Assembly: GCA_022264855.1 (NCBI GenBank)
Contig: JABYQU010000001.1
Span: 806,001-870,000 of the forward strand
DNA length: 64,000 nt
Direction of reading: 5' to 3'
DNA from: Lenzites betulinus
Lineage: Eukaryota; Basidiomycota; Agaricomycetes; Polyporales; Polyporaceae
This document shows positions 32,690 through 42,827 of the stretch, piece after piece. The translations under genes and the position numbers were made by a program. Position 1 is the stretch's first letter. Each line of letters opens with the position of its first letter. The notes below the pieces were generated by a model, which did no database searches, was not told where the DNA came from, and saw only the letters and a program-made list of their open reading frames with translations.

Positions 32690-33805
32690 ATGACTTTATT
32701 GGCCACACTATTCGCGCTGGTTTTCGTGACCGAACTAATCTCCTGGGTAGGGAAGAGCGTATTGCTAGAGTTTGTGCGTATCGCTTTGGTGTCAACATCT
32801 GGAGGTGAAGAGATGTGTCTGGCAAGGGTCTAACACCTTGTGTCGTACGTCTAGGTCTTCGCACTGTACCTTCGCATATTCTACACCTCGACCGCCACAA
32901 AGCAGCGGAAGCTGAAATCCGAGATCCTCGTGAACAAGAAAGAGCTCCTGCAAACGAGTGCGCAGGATCAGTTCGCAAAATGGGCGAAGCTCCGCCGGAC
33001 GGTCGACAAGGGGCTCGCGGATCTCGAGAAACTCAGTAAGTCAGGCGGTCCCCCTCCACACGCTCGGCATCGCTCCAGAGCCCGCGCACCGCTCCGCTCC
33101 CATTCCATCCTGCCCATTCCATCCCCTTTTCATATACCCAGTGCGGGCCCCCGCGCACCCTGCCCGTGAATCTTTGCAACGTCTTTCCGGGAACTGACCG
33201 AGCCTCCTCCCGCAGACAGCGAGGTCGCTGCGGCGCGCACCTCCTTTTCGCTCAAATTCAGTACAGCGCTCTGGGTGATGACGACTGGGCTGCAGTTCGC
33301 GATCGGGTGGTGGTACCGCAAGGCGGCGGTGTTCTACCTCCCCCCGGGCTGGTTTGGTCCGCTCACCTGGTGGCTTGCGTTCCCGTTTGCGCCGGCGGGC
33401 GCGGTGAGCTGCGGGATGTGGCAGATGGCGTGTCGGCGGGTGATCAAGGTCGGCGAGCGGGTTGCACGGGATGTCCTGGCGTCGTCCGGGTGGACGTTAA
33501 ATGAAGGTGCGTGCCGTTCCGCTGCGTGAGCCGTCAGGCACTGCGCGCGCGCGCGCGCGTGCGGACATCCCTTCCGTCGTGGCGCACGACTGTGCTCCTT
33601 TTGGGCTCGGACGAATTTGTCCGACGGGGTGTCCGCACGCGTACGCAGGCACACATGTTTGGAAATGACGGAGGCTGATGCGGAACGCTGTGTGTCTGTG
33701 TGCGTCTTTGCGGGACGGCATGGTACACTATCAGGATCAGGATCTACGGCCCCCGTTCCGTCGGAGGGGCAAGGGAAGGAGAAGGCGGGCACAAAGGTCG
33801 AGTAG
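32690..33805 (+). CDS. get1: GET1/WRB-family tail-anchored-protein insertase subunit
   Basis: Exons 32690..32773, 32855..33035 and 33216..33506, with probable last exon 33735..33805, giving 208 aa. Without the last splice the third exon runs to a TGA at 33527-33529 (192 aa). Get1 with Get2 forms the ER-membrane receptor that takes tail-anchored proteins from Get3. The N-terminal membrane span ([15 protein letters not shown]) is followed by a cytosolic coiled coil with [20 protein letters not shown] and [18 protein letters not shown], the Get3-binding region. Two more spans follow ([33 protein letters not shown]). The alternative C-terminal tail ([13 protein letters not shown]) is charged, as in relatives; its intron would be 228 nt, long for this locus. 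A (GC)n run lies within that intron near 33543. Confidence 0.9.
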
Positions 33806-34278
33806 TGGTGAGAGTTATTCTGGGCCGGCATGTACGACGGTGTATGTACGCCTTATCACATTTCCCTGGGATCGGGGAGGACAGATGCAGTCGCAGGACG
33901 ACCGAAGGAAGCCGAACCAGTCCCGAGCGGAAAGCCTACAGCGCGAGCGCAGCGAAGGCGGCGTGCACGGGATCCGTCGGGGAGATCGGCGACGGGCGAG
34001 AGTCGCTCGGAGTCGCGAGAGGCTTGGCCTGGGCGGACGAGGAGGTGAGTTCGCCGAGCGGAGTCCCGGCCCCGACAGAGGCGCCGGGCGCGCGGGAGGA
34101 GTTCCGGGGTCCGCGTCCCGAACACGTGAAAGGGCGAGTGACGCGCCTTCCTCCTCCTCCTCCCTCGGTGTCGCGGAGAGCCGCGCGCGATACTTAAACG
34201 CAATGCGGCTCCATCTCCAGCTCCTATCAACCCTCTTCCTCCCCCACACCGCCCGCATCCAGATTACCTACCCATAAC
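33806..34278. other. Intergenic region upstream of malate synthase
   Basis: GC-rich promoter and leader with a CCT/TCC-rich patch near 34148-34165 and a pyrimidine-rich leader just before the start codon. No TATA box or gene was recognised. Confidence 0.45.
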
Positions 34279-36114
34279 ATGGTCGCAGGCGTGCAGATTC
34301 ACTCGACCCAGGCTCAGGAGGCCCAGCAGCAGATCCTCACCGAGGATGCGCTCAAGTTCCTCGCGGCCCTTCACAGGACATTCGAGTCCACCCGCCAGTC
34401 CCTCCTCGTTGCCCGCGAGACCGTGCAGCAACGTCTCGATGCGGGCGAGCAGCTCGACTTCCCTGCCGAGACTGCACACATCCGCGCAGACCCCTCGTGG
34501 ATCTGTGCTCCCCCCGGCCCCGGTCTCGAGGACAGGAGAGTGGAGATCACCGGCCCCACCGACCGCAAGATGGTGATCAACGCGCTCAACAGCGGCACAA
34601 AGACGTTCATGGCAGACTTTGAAGGTCCGTGCGAACACATCCCAGGCTATCGCACGCGTCCACTCACGCGCATGCTCAGATGCGAACTCCCCCACGATCG
34701 CGAACATGCTGAATGGCCAGGTGAACCTGCGCGACGCGATTCGCCGGCAGATCGACTTTGAGGCGGGCGGAAAGGCGTACAAGCTCAAGGAGAACCCCGC
34801 AGTCTTGATTGTCCGGTCAGTTTTAATGCTATTAGTCTATATCACGCCCCCTGACTCCGCCCTATAGACCCCGAGGATGGCATCTGGACGAGCCACGCGT
34901 GACCGTCGACAACCAGCCCATGTCGGCTTCCCTCTTCGACTTCGCCCTCTACTTCTTCCACAATGCACGCGAACTCATCAAGCGCGGGTCTGGCCCGTAC
35001 TACTACCTCCCGAAGATGGAGCACTACCTCGAGGCGCGTCTCTGGAACGACGTCTTCAACTTCTCGCAATCATACATCGGCCTTCCGCACGGCACCATCC
35101 GCGCGACGGTCCTTATCGAGACCCTTCCTGCGGCGTTCCAGATGGAGGAAATCCTCTTTGAGCTTCGCACACACTCTGCGGGTTTGAACTGCGGTCGGTG
35201 AGTAGCATTTCGCAGCTATTCTTCGTGGCGGGAAGGCTCACACGTTATCGCAGCTGGGACTACATCTTCAGCTTCATCAAGCGGCGCCGTGCTGATCGCA
35301 GCGCCGTGCTTCCTGACCGCAAGGATGTTACCATGGAGGTCGGCTTCATGGACTCATACGTCCGCCTGCTCATCCAGACCTGCCACAAGTGTGTATATTC
35401 GTCCTCCACACTTTATGCCCCTATTGACCATCATACCTCAGACGCCGCGTAGCTGCGATGGGAGGCATGTCCGCCCAGATCCCGATCAAGAACGACCCGA
35501 AGGCCAATGAGATTGCGATGAACAAGGTTCGCGCGGACAAGCTGCGCGAGGTGACGAATGGGCACGACGGAACATGGATCGCGCACCCGCTCATCAACGC
35601 GATCGCCATGGACGTCTTCAACGCGCACATGCTCGGCCCGAACCAGTACCACGTCCGTCGCGAGGACGTGCGCGTCGCCGCCAAGGACCTCTTGAACACC
35701 ACGGTTCCCGGGACGATCACGCTTGCTGGCGTGCGCTCAAACGTCGCAACGTCGCTCGCCTACAGCGCGGCGTGGCTCGGCGGGAACGGCTGCATCCCGC
35801 TCGACTGGCTCATGGAGGACGCCGCGACGGCAGAGATCACGCGTATCCAGCTATGGCAGTGGGTCAAGTACGGGATGCGCGTTGCCGACTCCGGCGCCGT
35901 GATCACCGCGGACTGGGTGGACACGCTCGTAGACGAGATCGCGCCGACGCTGCTGAGCCCGGCGATCTCGCAGGAGAACCTCGACATCGTCGCGCGCTAC
36001 CTGAAGGCGCAGGTCCGGAGGGAGTGGCCGAGCGAGTTCCTGACGAGCGACCTGATGGGATACCTCGCGGTGCGCGATGGATGCCCCGCGCAGTGGCAGC
36101 GGAGCGTGCTTTGA
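34279..36114 (+). CDS. Malate synthase
   Basis: Five exons: 34279..34624, 34680..34815, 34868..35197, 35254..35388 and 35442..36114, 539 aa, typical for malate synthase A. It condenses glyoxylate with acetyl-CoA to malate, completing the glyoxylate shunt during growth on C2 compounds or fatty acids. Diagnostic stretches are [46 protein letters not shown], the signature [15 protein letters not shown], and [13 protein letters not shown]. The C-terminus ends SVL, which does not fit the SKL-type peroxisomal signal seen in many fungal homologues, so targeting may differ. The final exon is very GC-rich with strong codon bias, suggesting high expression. Confidence 0.96.
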
Positions 36115-37037
36115 GCGGCGGGCGCGCGAGGCTTTGGACACGATCGGCTTGTATGATTATTTAGTTCGCTCCGTGTATGTTGGGTCTGCAACTGTATATT
36201 AGCACTGCATCACTAAACGCGAATGGATTTCCTCTTTGTCTTCTCACTATGGCTTGCGGCACTCCTATTGTGCCGTCTATCGTCGATGGGGAAACTACGA
36301 AGCTTTCCGCGGTTTACTTACTCACTTAGTATGTCCTACTTAGGTGCTTAGTATGACCTACTTACAACCGACTAACGAAGGCTACAGATCGTGGCTGTGC
36401 ATTATAATCTCGGCAATTGCCGGGCTTGCCCTCACTGAACGAGTCGCTGACTGGCCTCCGCTTCACCGTCAAGATGTCTAGCACGGCTGCGCACGGTGTC
36501 CCCCCTGAATGCTTTGGCAGTCCAAGCGAGGCTTTGACCGTGTCTTGATATGGTGCGCGTTGTATCGCGAAAATGGACAAATCTGACCGTATATCTGGCT
36601 GATACAGTTGCACACGACCCTTTTCGGGCACCCTCTCGCGGCGGGTATGCCGCCCCCCGACACGACCGGCCGTAATCGGTAGCTGAAAGCGCCCTCGTTG
36701 TTCTCCTTCTACCATCCATGGCGGGGCGAACTTGCTACAGGAATTTCCCTCGTCCTTCGACATAGTCGGCGTAGCCTTCCTCACATGAAGTTCACGCGGG
36801 ATTCGTCCGCCTCTCTGGAATTTCATATCGCTTGCTTTGACGGTGAGCACCAGTGCGTGGTCCTAGCGTTGCCGCTTGGCCCTCAAGTTGAACGTCAAAG
36901 CGACACTGTCGCTGGCCCTTATAAGCCGCCAGAAATCGACAGATGGTAGGTATCACAGCTCACCAACTCTCTCTTCCTCGTCAAATCCTCACCGCATCCC
37001 GCGAGATATCCCCTCCGAAACTCAATAAAAATACACC
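36115..37037. other. Intergenic region
   Basis: Holds the malate synthase 3' UTR, a two-copy 22-bp tandem repeat (CTTAGTATG-CCTACTTA core) at 36324-36365, and a TATAAG motif near 36917-36922, about 115 bp before the next start codon. An open minus-strand stretch at 36362-36850 shows no domain and was not called. Confidence 0.5.
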
Positions 37038-38300
37038 ATGAACGCTGATCAAGGTGAGAGTGTTGACCGCTCGCAGTGTCAGCCTGTTACTGTGTCGCCG
37101 CGGCGCTCATGCAGCCCTTCCTGCACAGGAGTCAACCAGTTCGAATTCCCAGAACACGAAAACACCTTCTGGACGGAATTCGAGGGTGTCGTGCTGGACC
37201 ACCCACAACCGACCTTCTACGAACTCCAGGGCTTCGCTCCTCGTATCAAGCATCTCAGCGTCCGCATACGCTCTCCTGGTGACATCGTGGATCTCGAGCA
37301 GTTGCTTCTAGGCCGAGTTTTCCTCTCACTGGAGCGGCTCCATATCCACGCCGAGATCCTCGACCCACTCACCAGGCGGGGGGTTCAATGCAAGTTGTCA
37401 GGAGAAGCCTTCCCTCGGCTCTTCGACCTACGGACACATCTCACGTGGGTCAAGATGGACGTCTCGCTCAGCGCGCGCTTACGGTACCTCACGTTGGACG
37501 CGCAAGCTCCCGTCTTAACGGACATCTTCTCCCCCTTACACTTCACCCGAAACATTCAGGAGGTGCATGTCATTTGCCGCGTCCTCGGCAACCCCAACAC
37601 GCCAGGCCTCTTGGAGATGTTCGGCGCTATCCGGGACTCTGGAGTTCTTCAAGGCCCGACTAGGGTCCGTGTATCCGACTCGATGGCCGACGGGGCCGCC
37701 TTTTCGGTCCTGGACGCTGCAGGACGCAAGTTCGTGCTCAAGCTCCTCCCGATTTCCGGTCCAGCCTATGCTCTCCCGGGGCGAAAAGATGGCACGCTCA
37801 CGTGTCTGCTGCTGCAAATTCTCCCTGTGCTGCAGGATCGGGTCTCAATCCGCCATCTTCGCGTCGCCGGAGTCCTCGGTGCCGTCGATCTCGCCTTATG
37901 GCAGAGCTCGCTCGCGCTCTTCCCGGCGCTCGAGGGGATCGAGCTCCGGGACGATCACAACGCCCCCGATGAATCCCTCTACGCGTTGTTTAACGCCCTC
38001 ACCTTCCGCCTGGAGGGGGTCAACCCATGGCCCCAGCTACGCGATGTGACGTTGAACAGCAGCCACCGCGGTGGCTTCCTCATCAGCCAGATTCGGGACA
38101 GCTTCCAGCAGCGCCTCCGCATCGGCCTGCCGCGTCTGCGCTCACTCCGCATCGATCTCATTCCGGTCCTTGAGTGGGGAGATGACGCGGTGGCGAGTTT
38201 ACGCGGCTATCTGGAGCACCCACGTTGCGCCGACAACTTGCAGGTGGTCGTCCACCCGCCCGGAGGGTTTGACGAACCTTTGCACGACCGTGCCGACTAG
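37038..38300 (+). CDS. Leucine-rich, F-box-protein-like hypothetical protein without a visible F-box
   Basis: A single-exon frame of 420 aa. The sequence is a series of leucine-rich strand-helix units (APRIKHLSVRIRS, LLLGRVFLSLERLHIHAEIL, LRYLTLDAQAPVLTDIF, HLRVAGVLGAVDLALW, FPALEGIELRDD, LPRLRSLRIDLIPVLEW), like the substrate-binding halves of agaricomycete F-box proteins. No F-box is seen at the N-terminus, where the first 35 residues are Ser/Cys/Pro-rich. Either the F-box lies on an unrecognised upstream exon, or this is an LRR-only derivative. A TATAAG motif sits about 115 bp upstream. No signal peptide or membrane segment is seen. Function unknown. Confidence 0.7.
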   Translation: MNADQGESVDRSQCQPVTVSPRRSCSPSCTGVNQFEFPEHENTFWTEFEGVVLDHPQPTFYELQGFAPRIKHLSVRIRSPGDIVDLEQLLLGRVFLSLERLHIHAEILDPLTRRGVQCKLSGEAFPRLFDLRTHLTWVKMDVSLSARLRYLTLDAQAPVLTDIFSPLHFTRNIQEVHVICRVLGNPNTPGLLEMFGAIRDSGVLQGPTRVRVSDSMADGAAFSVLDAAGRKFVLKLLPISGPAYALPGRKDGTLTCLLLQILPVLQDRVSIRHLRVAGVLGAVDLALWQSSLALFPALEGIELRDDHNAPDESLYALFNALTFRLEGVNPWPQLRDVTLNSSHRGGFLISQIRDSFQQRLRIGLPRLRSLRIDLIPVLEWGDDAVASLRGYLEHPRCADNLQVVVHPPGGFDEPLHDRAD

Positions 38301-38749
38301 CTAGCCGCTGAGCAAGCTTGAGAGCGCGGGCTGGCGCTGGGATTTTTGTTGGACTGGCGAATTGGGATGGACTTTATATCGCACATACTAGACGGGTATA
38401 TGTATCACAGTAGTACGAAGGCTTGGGTTTCAATGGAATACGACTTGTACCGAATGAACGTCCGTGGCTGATAAGAGCCTACCATGAGGGACGCAGTATG
38501 ATGATGCACTTTGCATAGTAGTCTGCGCGCTTTCACTGAGATTCGTACTAGTACTGCGAAGTCCGAACTCTACACCTGCCGTAACGGGATAGGTTTTAGA
38601 AGCGCCCATATGCGGACTTGGGGAGGAGGGGGGCTGGAGAACGCACCTTGCCACTTGCCCTCATCTCCGCCATTCTGCAACCAGGAGCTGACACCATCCC
38701 AAAGGCGATTGTCGCGTTCTCCCTCACCATCAAGACGAGATCTGCAGAG
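38301..38749. other. Intergenic region
   Basis: Between two plus-strand genes. Nothing was recognised except open frame continuing upstream of the proposed kinase start, which leaves the exact 5' end of that gene uncertain. Confidence 0.4.
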
Positions 38750-40001
38750 ATGTCATCTACCAGGCAAATCAAGCGCGTAACCCTCACTTCCAAGAAGAAT
38801 TGGTGGATGGGTGAGGCTCGCGCGCGGCCACACTCGAGCACCAATTGCTGACATACCACTCGAAAGGATAGTTGAGTTGGATGGGGAGGGAGACGAGGGT
38901 GAGACACCACCGACCGGAAACGCGTCCTCGTCCTTCTCGGAGGAGCCCCGCGGCGCGAACGACTCGCAGCACAATCGCACCCCTCGCACGCTGCATCGCC
39001 AGACCCCGCGCACGTACGAGACCACGTCGCACTCGTCCGTGCCCGTATTCAACCCCCCAACGAACCCCACCGCGATCTTCTCCTTCCCCACGCCGACCTC
39101 CTACTCCGCGCCCCCAAATCCGACCCAGCACCTCGCGCCCGTCGCGGCGGGCTCCGCGTCGGAGCTCTTCAAGTGCGTCGTGAAGAAGCCGAACGTCGTG
39201 CAGCTCGAGATCAACGGCGAGATGCAGTCGAACGCGAAGGACGTCACGACGCAGTTCCTCGCGGAGCTGCGCGTCTACACCACGCTCGCGCGGCACCAGA
39301 ACATCACCGCGTTCCTCGGCTGCCTCGAGAACGTCGGGATGGTGCTCGAGTACCTCGAGGGGCGCACGCTCTACGACGTCATCCGCGAGCAGTCGTCCGC
39401 GCTCGCGCGCGCGAAGAAGGTCGACTACCACAACCAGCTCCTCGACGGGCTCACGCACCTGCACGCGTACGGGCTCAGCCACGGCGACCTCTCGCTCCTC
39501 AACATCCTCGTCACGCACTCGTCCGACACGATCAAGCTGTTCGACTTCGGGCGCTCCGTGTCCGCGGAGTCGACGTACGCGTCGCCCGACGACGACCTCT
39601 CCGAACAACTCCCGCCGCTGCCGCCCTCGCGCAATCACTCGCGATTCGGACAGCGCCCGCCGCCGACGCCGCTGCAGCTGCCTGTCGCGCCGCGCAAGGT
39701 TGAGCAGATCTACCCGGGCACGCGCCCGTTTTCCGCGCCGGAGATCTTGCGCGGGGAGTGCCAGGACGCGCGGCTCGCGGACGCGTACAGCTTCGGGATG
39801 ATCCTCGTTTGTCTCGACCGCGGCGGGCTCGTCGACGTGAAGCCGTGGGACCAGCGCAAGGACAAGCTCCCGAGCGGCTTCCTGGACGGCCTCGAGGTGT
39901 TCGGAGATCGGTGCGCGGAGTACTTGCGACGTTTCGACCAGGGCCGGCGGCGGCTGCTCAAGGTCGACATGATGGATGTCGACACGGCCATGCACGGCTG
40001 A
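38750..40001 (+). CDS. Protein-kinase-like protein (non-RD, HGD catalytic loop)
   Basis: Exons 38750..38810 and 38872..40001, 396 aa. The first exon is inferred from the splice junction GG|GTGAGG..GATAG and frame continuity. A Ser/Thr/Pro-rich N-terminus of about 100 aa precedes a kinase fold with QFLAELRVYTTLARHQNITA (helix C Glu), VGMVLEYLEGRTLYDVI (hinge), a catalytic loop HGDLSLLNIL (Asp and Asn kept, the usual Arg of HRD is Gly), KLFDFGRS (DFG kept) and PGTRPFSAPEIL (APE motif). The glycine-rich loop and VAIK lysine are hard to place (FKCVVKKPNVVQLEI), so ATP binding may be degenerate. The HG-D loop occurs in several fungal kinase-like groups. Substrate and pathway are unknown. The second exon has extremely high GC at third positions. 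Confidence 0.82.
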
Positions 40002-40440
40002 AAATGCTTTCAGGGGCGGCTCGGACGTCCCTCGTATACCCACACTTGTGTCCACCAACTTCGTACGTGTTCATTTGTCAACGGACAGTCTTGCTTTTGC
40101 TCGCAAACCGGCACCCCACTCTGTTTTGTATACCACGATGTATCTCTAGTCAGCATTATAGCACCACCCATACCTCGACCATTGTCCCCGGCGAGGCAAG
40201 CGTTCCCCACTCGAAATCCTGTGATTGCCGACATGCGTGCATACATCGCACGTCTACCCGGCGAATAGTTGCAGTGTGGGCATAGTGCTGCCCCATCGTA
40301 GCAATACAAGTATACACTAGCGTCCAAGAAATCCTCTAGTATGATTACTCGCGGCTACACTAACGATCAACCAGCAAAGCATGCAAAACAAACCCATGTA
40401 CAATCAAAAATCGTCTTCTTCAATGTCAGATACCAACCCC
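40002..40440. other. Convergent intergenic region
   Basis: 3' UTRs of the kinase-like gene (plus) and the PAQR gene (minus). No other feature was recognised. Confidence 0.5.
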
Positions 40441-42422
40441 TCACGCCCCACACACCACGGCTCCATCCCCGAGCCCCAGCCCGAGCCCGATCCCGCCGCG
40501 CATCTCCTCCATCCCGCGCTTATGCAGGCTGATCGCGAGGACGATACACACGTGCCAGATCGCGTGCGAGCCGCCGCCGAGCCAGTCGATGAGGCGGAGT
40601 GACGGCCAGCGCGGCGCGAGCACGCACTCGGGGAAGTGCGTCGCGTAGAAGACGAGCCCGACGATGTAGGACGCGAGCGAGGGCACGATCGGGCGCATGA
40701 ACGCCCAAATCGCGTCCGCGGGGTGCTGCAGCGCGAGTATCGTGAGGGGCACGATCCCGCTGAGCGCGAGCGAGACGAAGAATGCGATGCGCACGTGCTG
40801 TGTTGAGAGGCGCGGTGTCAGTGCGGCGCAAGGCTGGACGTGGAGAGCAGGAGAAGCGTACCCGGTACTCGCGGCGGTTGAACCAGTCGGTGAAGGGCAG
40901 TACGCTCCCGGAGAGGCCGATGACGAGGCAGAGCAGCAGGAACGTGTTTCGTGTCGTTTCCTGACACTGGAAACCGTAGTAGACGACTGTCCCTACGCTT
41001 GCGCTGATCAGCCTGCGGCGATCGTGTGTGTCAGCTCACGTCAGGTCACAGCAATCCGGGGGCGGCACGTACCAGCCAATCCCGACGTAGTCTATTCGTG
41101 CGCAAAGTTCCATGCCATGCGGGTGGGCGCAGCCGGCCATGGTATGCCACAGCGCGCTGGTGAAGAGGCAGACGAGGGCGAACACGGTGAATACCACCTT
41201 TGCAGGTTCGTCCGTCTCGGAGGCAGCGGAATAGGGCGAGAAGCGGAATAAAGTAAATGTCCAAAGAAGGAAGGGTATAAGGTGGGTGTGGATATTGACT
41301 TGATGGATGTGAGTTCTACGAAAATGCCTGATTTGCAAACGCACTCACGCGTCTCGTTATGCAACGCAAACAGTGAGAGAACGAGGCGAGGCCACTGATG
41401 CAAGGGTATAAACCTGCACAACGAGGTCGTCAGCGGGTGCACAACTGAAACGCGCATCGCAAGACGCGCGCAGGACATGTCAATTGTCAAAGATAGCGCG
41501 ACGCTGACCTATAACCGCCCTGAACGAATGGGTTGTTGCGCCATCTCTCGGGCAGATCGACGTATTGTATGAGCCTTGACCCGTTCAGCGATCGGCCCAT
41601 CGCTCGTGCAATTTCCAGAGCTGCTTTCTCTATCGACTCCTCGCCGCTCTTCAGGTCCGAAGATATCTCGGACATAAGATGGGACGAGGATATCCGGTCG
41701 AGGAGGATGAGCAGTGAGGCACTGGGCGCGTAGCTTGACAAGTACTGGCTCGGGGCAAGGTCCATCGATGATAAATGGGCTTGTAATGACTGCAGGCTGC
41801 TTGAAAGCGTCGGAACGTAGTGTAGCGGGCTGTGGAAGTCTATGTCGGAGATGCGAGTGCGAACATCGTCTAGTCGGGAGCGAACATCCGAGAGGTCGAA
41901 GTCGGGGAGGTGGGAGCGAACAACGTCCGGCATGTCCGGAAGGCCGGAGACGTCGGGCATGTGCGTCTTGACGAAGTCCTCGACCGAAGGGACGTTATCG
42001 AGCGTGAAGTCCGGCAAATGGGCACAGACGTCCTCCCGGATCTTTTGCAGCATCTGGAGGCCATCCTGGGCCCACGCGCGGGCTTCGTCCATGGTTAGCT
42101 CGCCCTTGGCCTTTAATGCTTCCGATGATATTGGGGACTCCAGGAGCGACAAGCGAGTCTCGAGGTCAGCCAGGTAGGTGAGCACATGCAGTCGCAACGA
42201 TGCGAGGGTAGGCGTGAGGGCAGTGAGCGAAAGATCGAGGGCGTCGACCGACGGCGGAAGCTGGTGGCAAGGTTGAGGGAAAGCATACCGACCGGCGTGA
42301 AAAGTGGAGAGCCGCCGTCGTACTGGTCGACGGATGGTGTGGACATCGGCGGGGTGGTCCTTGGTTGCGGTGGTCGTGGCCATCGAGGTCGTTGTCACCG
42401 TGGCTGTCGTCGTCGTCGGCAT
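40441..42422 (-). CDS. PAQR / haemolysin-III family membrane receptor with long N-terminal region (IZH3-like)
   Basis: Five exons: 41509..42422, 41349..41413, 41073..41298, 40862..41012 and 40441..40797, 570 aa. The C-terminal half has the PAQR core: FVQGGYRFIPLHQW, LFALHNETLNIHTHLIPF, SALWHTMAGCAHPHG, IDYVGIGWLISASVGTV and LGGGSHAIWHVCIVL, with the three conserved His-containing zinc-site motifs and seven expected membrane spans. The family includes adiponectin receptors and yeast Izh proteins, linked to ceramidase-like activity, sterol and zinc homeostasis. The first about 300 residues are soluble: a Thr-rich start, then helical segments with repeated LPD/MPD phrases (VCAHLPDFTLDNV, HMPDVSGLPDMPDVV, SHLPDFDLSDV). 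Such an extension is typical of the Izh3 subgroup. It diverges from an F-box gene 405 bp away. Confidence 0.93.
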
Positions 42423-42827
42423 GGCCGGATTAGAAGATGGGGGTATAAGCTAGAGCGAGGAGGTCAAGGCCGAGCGGCGAAGGCGCGCTCCGAGTGCTCG
42501 CAGGGTCCAATCCAGGAACCTTAAATCCGCCCTGAAGTGGCGCCCACTATGGGGGCGCCTCATCCGCTTACGTAACATAAGCCACACAGTAAGTTCCCTT
42601 AAGTTCCTCGAACTCAACTAAATCTACACCCTACCCTGATAGAAAATCTGACCTCACCGATGTAGGTGAAGCGCTACTTAGTAACGTACTTGACCTCTCC
42701 AGATCCCTCGCCTGATCATCTTGGTCAGTCACAATCCACAGCCTACTGTGTCCGCCAGCTGTAGACCATTAACGCTGCGTTGCCCAGAGTACTTGCTTGT
42801 TGAATAGTAATCCTACCTATCTCGGCC
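42423..42827. other. Divergent intergenic region
   Basis: Promoters of the PAQR gene (minus) and F-box gene (plus). No clear TATA box or element was recognised. Confidence 0.45.

Noticed and set aside
36362..36850. Minus-strand open frame of about 150 codons
   Set aside because: No domain, internal start only, no splice partners; it sits in a promoter region.
38811..38871. Start of the kinase-like gene at a GTG inside this segment
   Set aside because: The segment is bounded by GTGAGG and GATAG and reads as an intron; an ATG-led exon lies just upstream.
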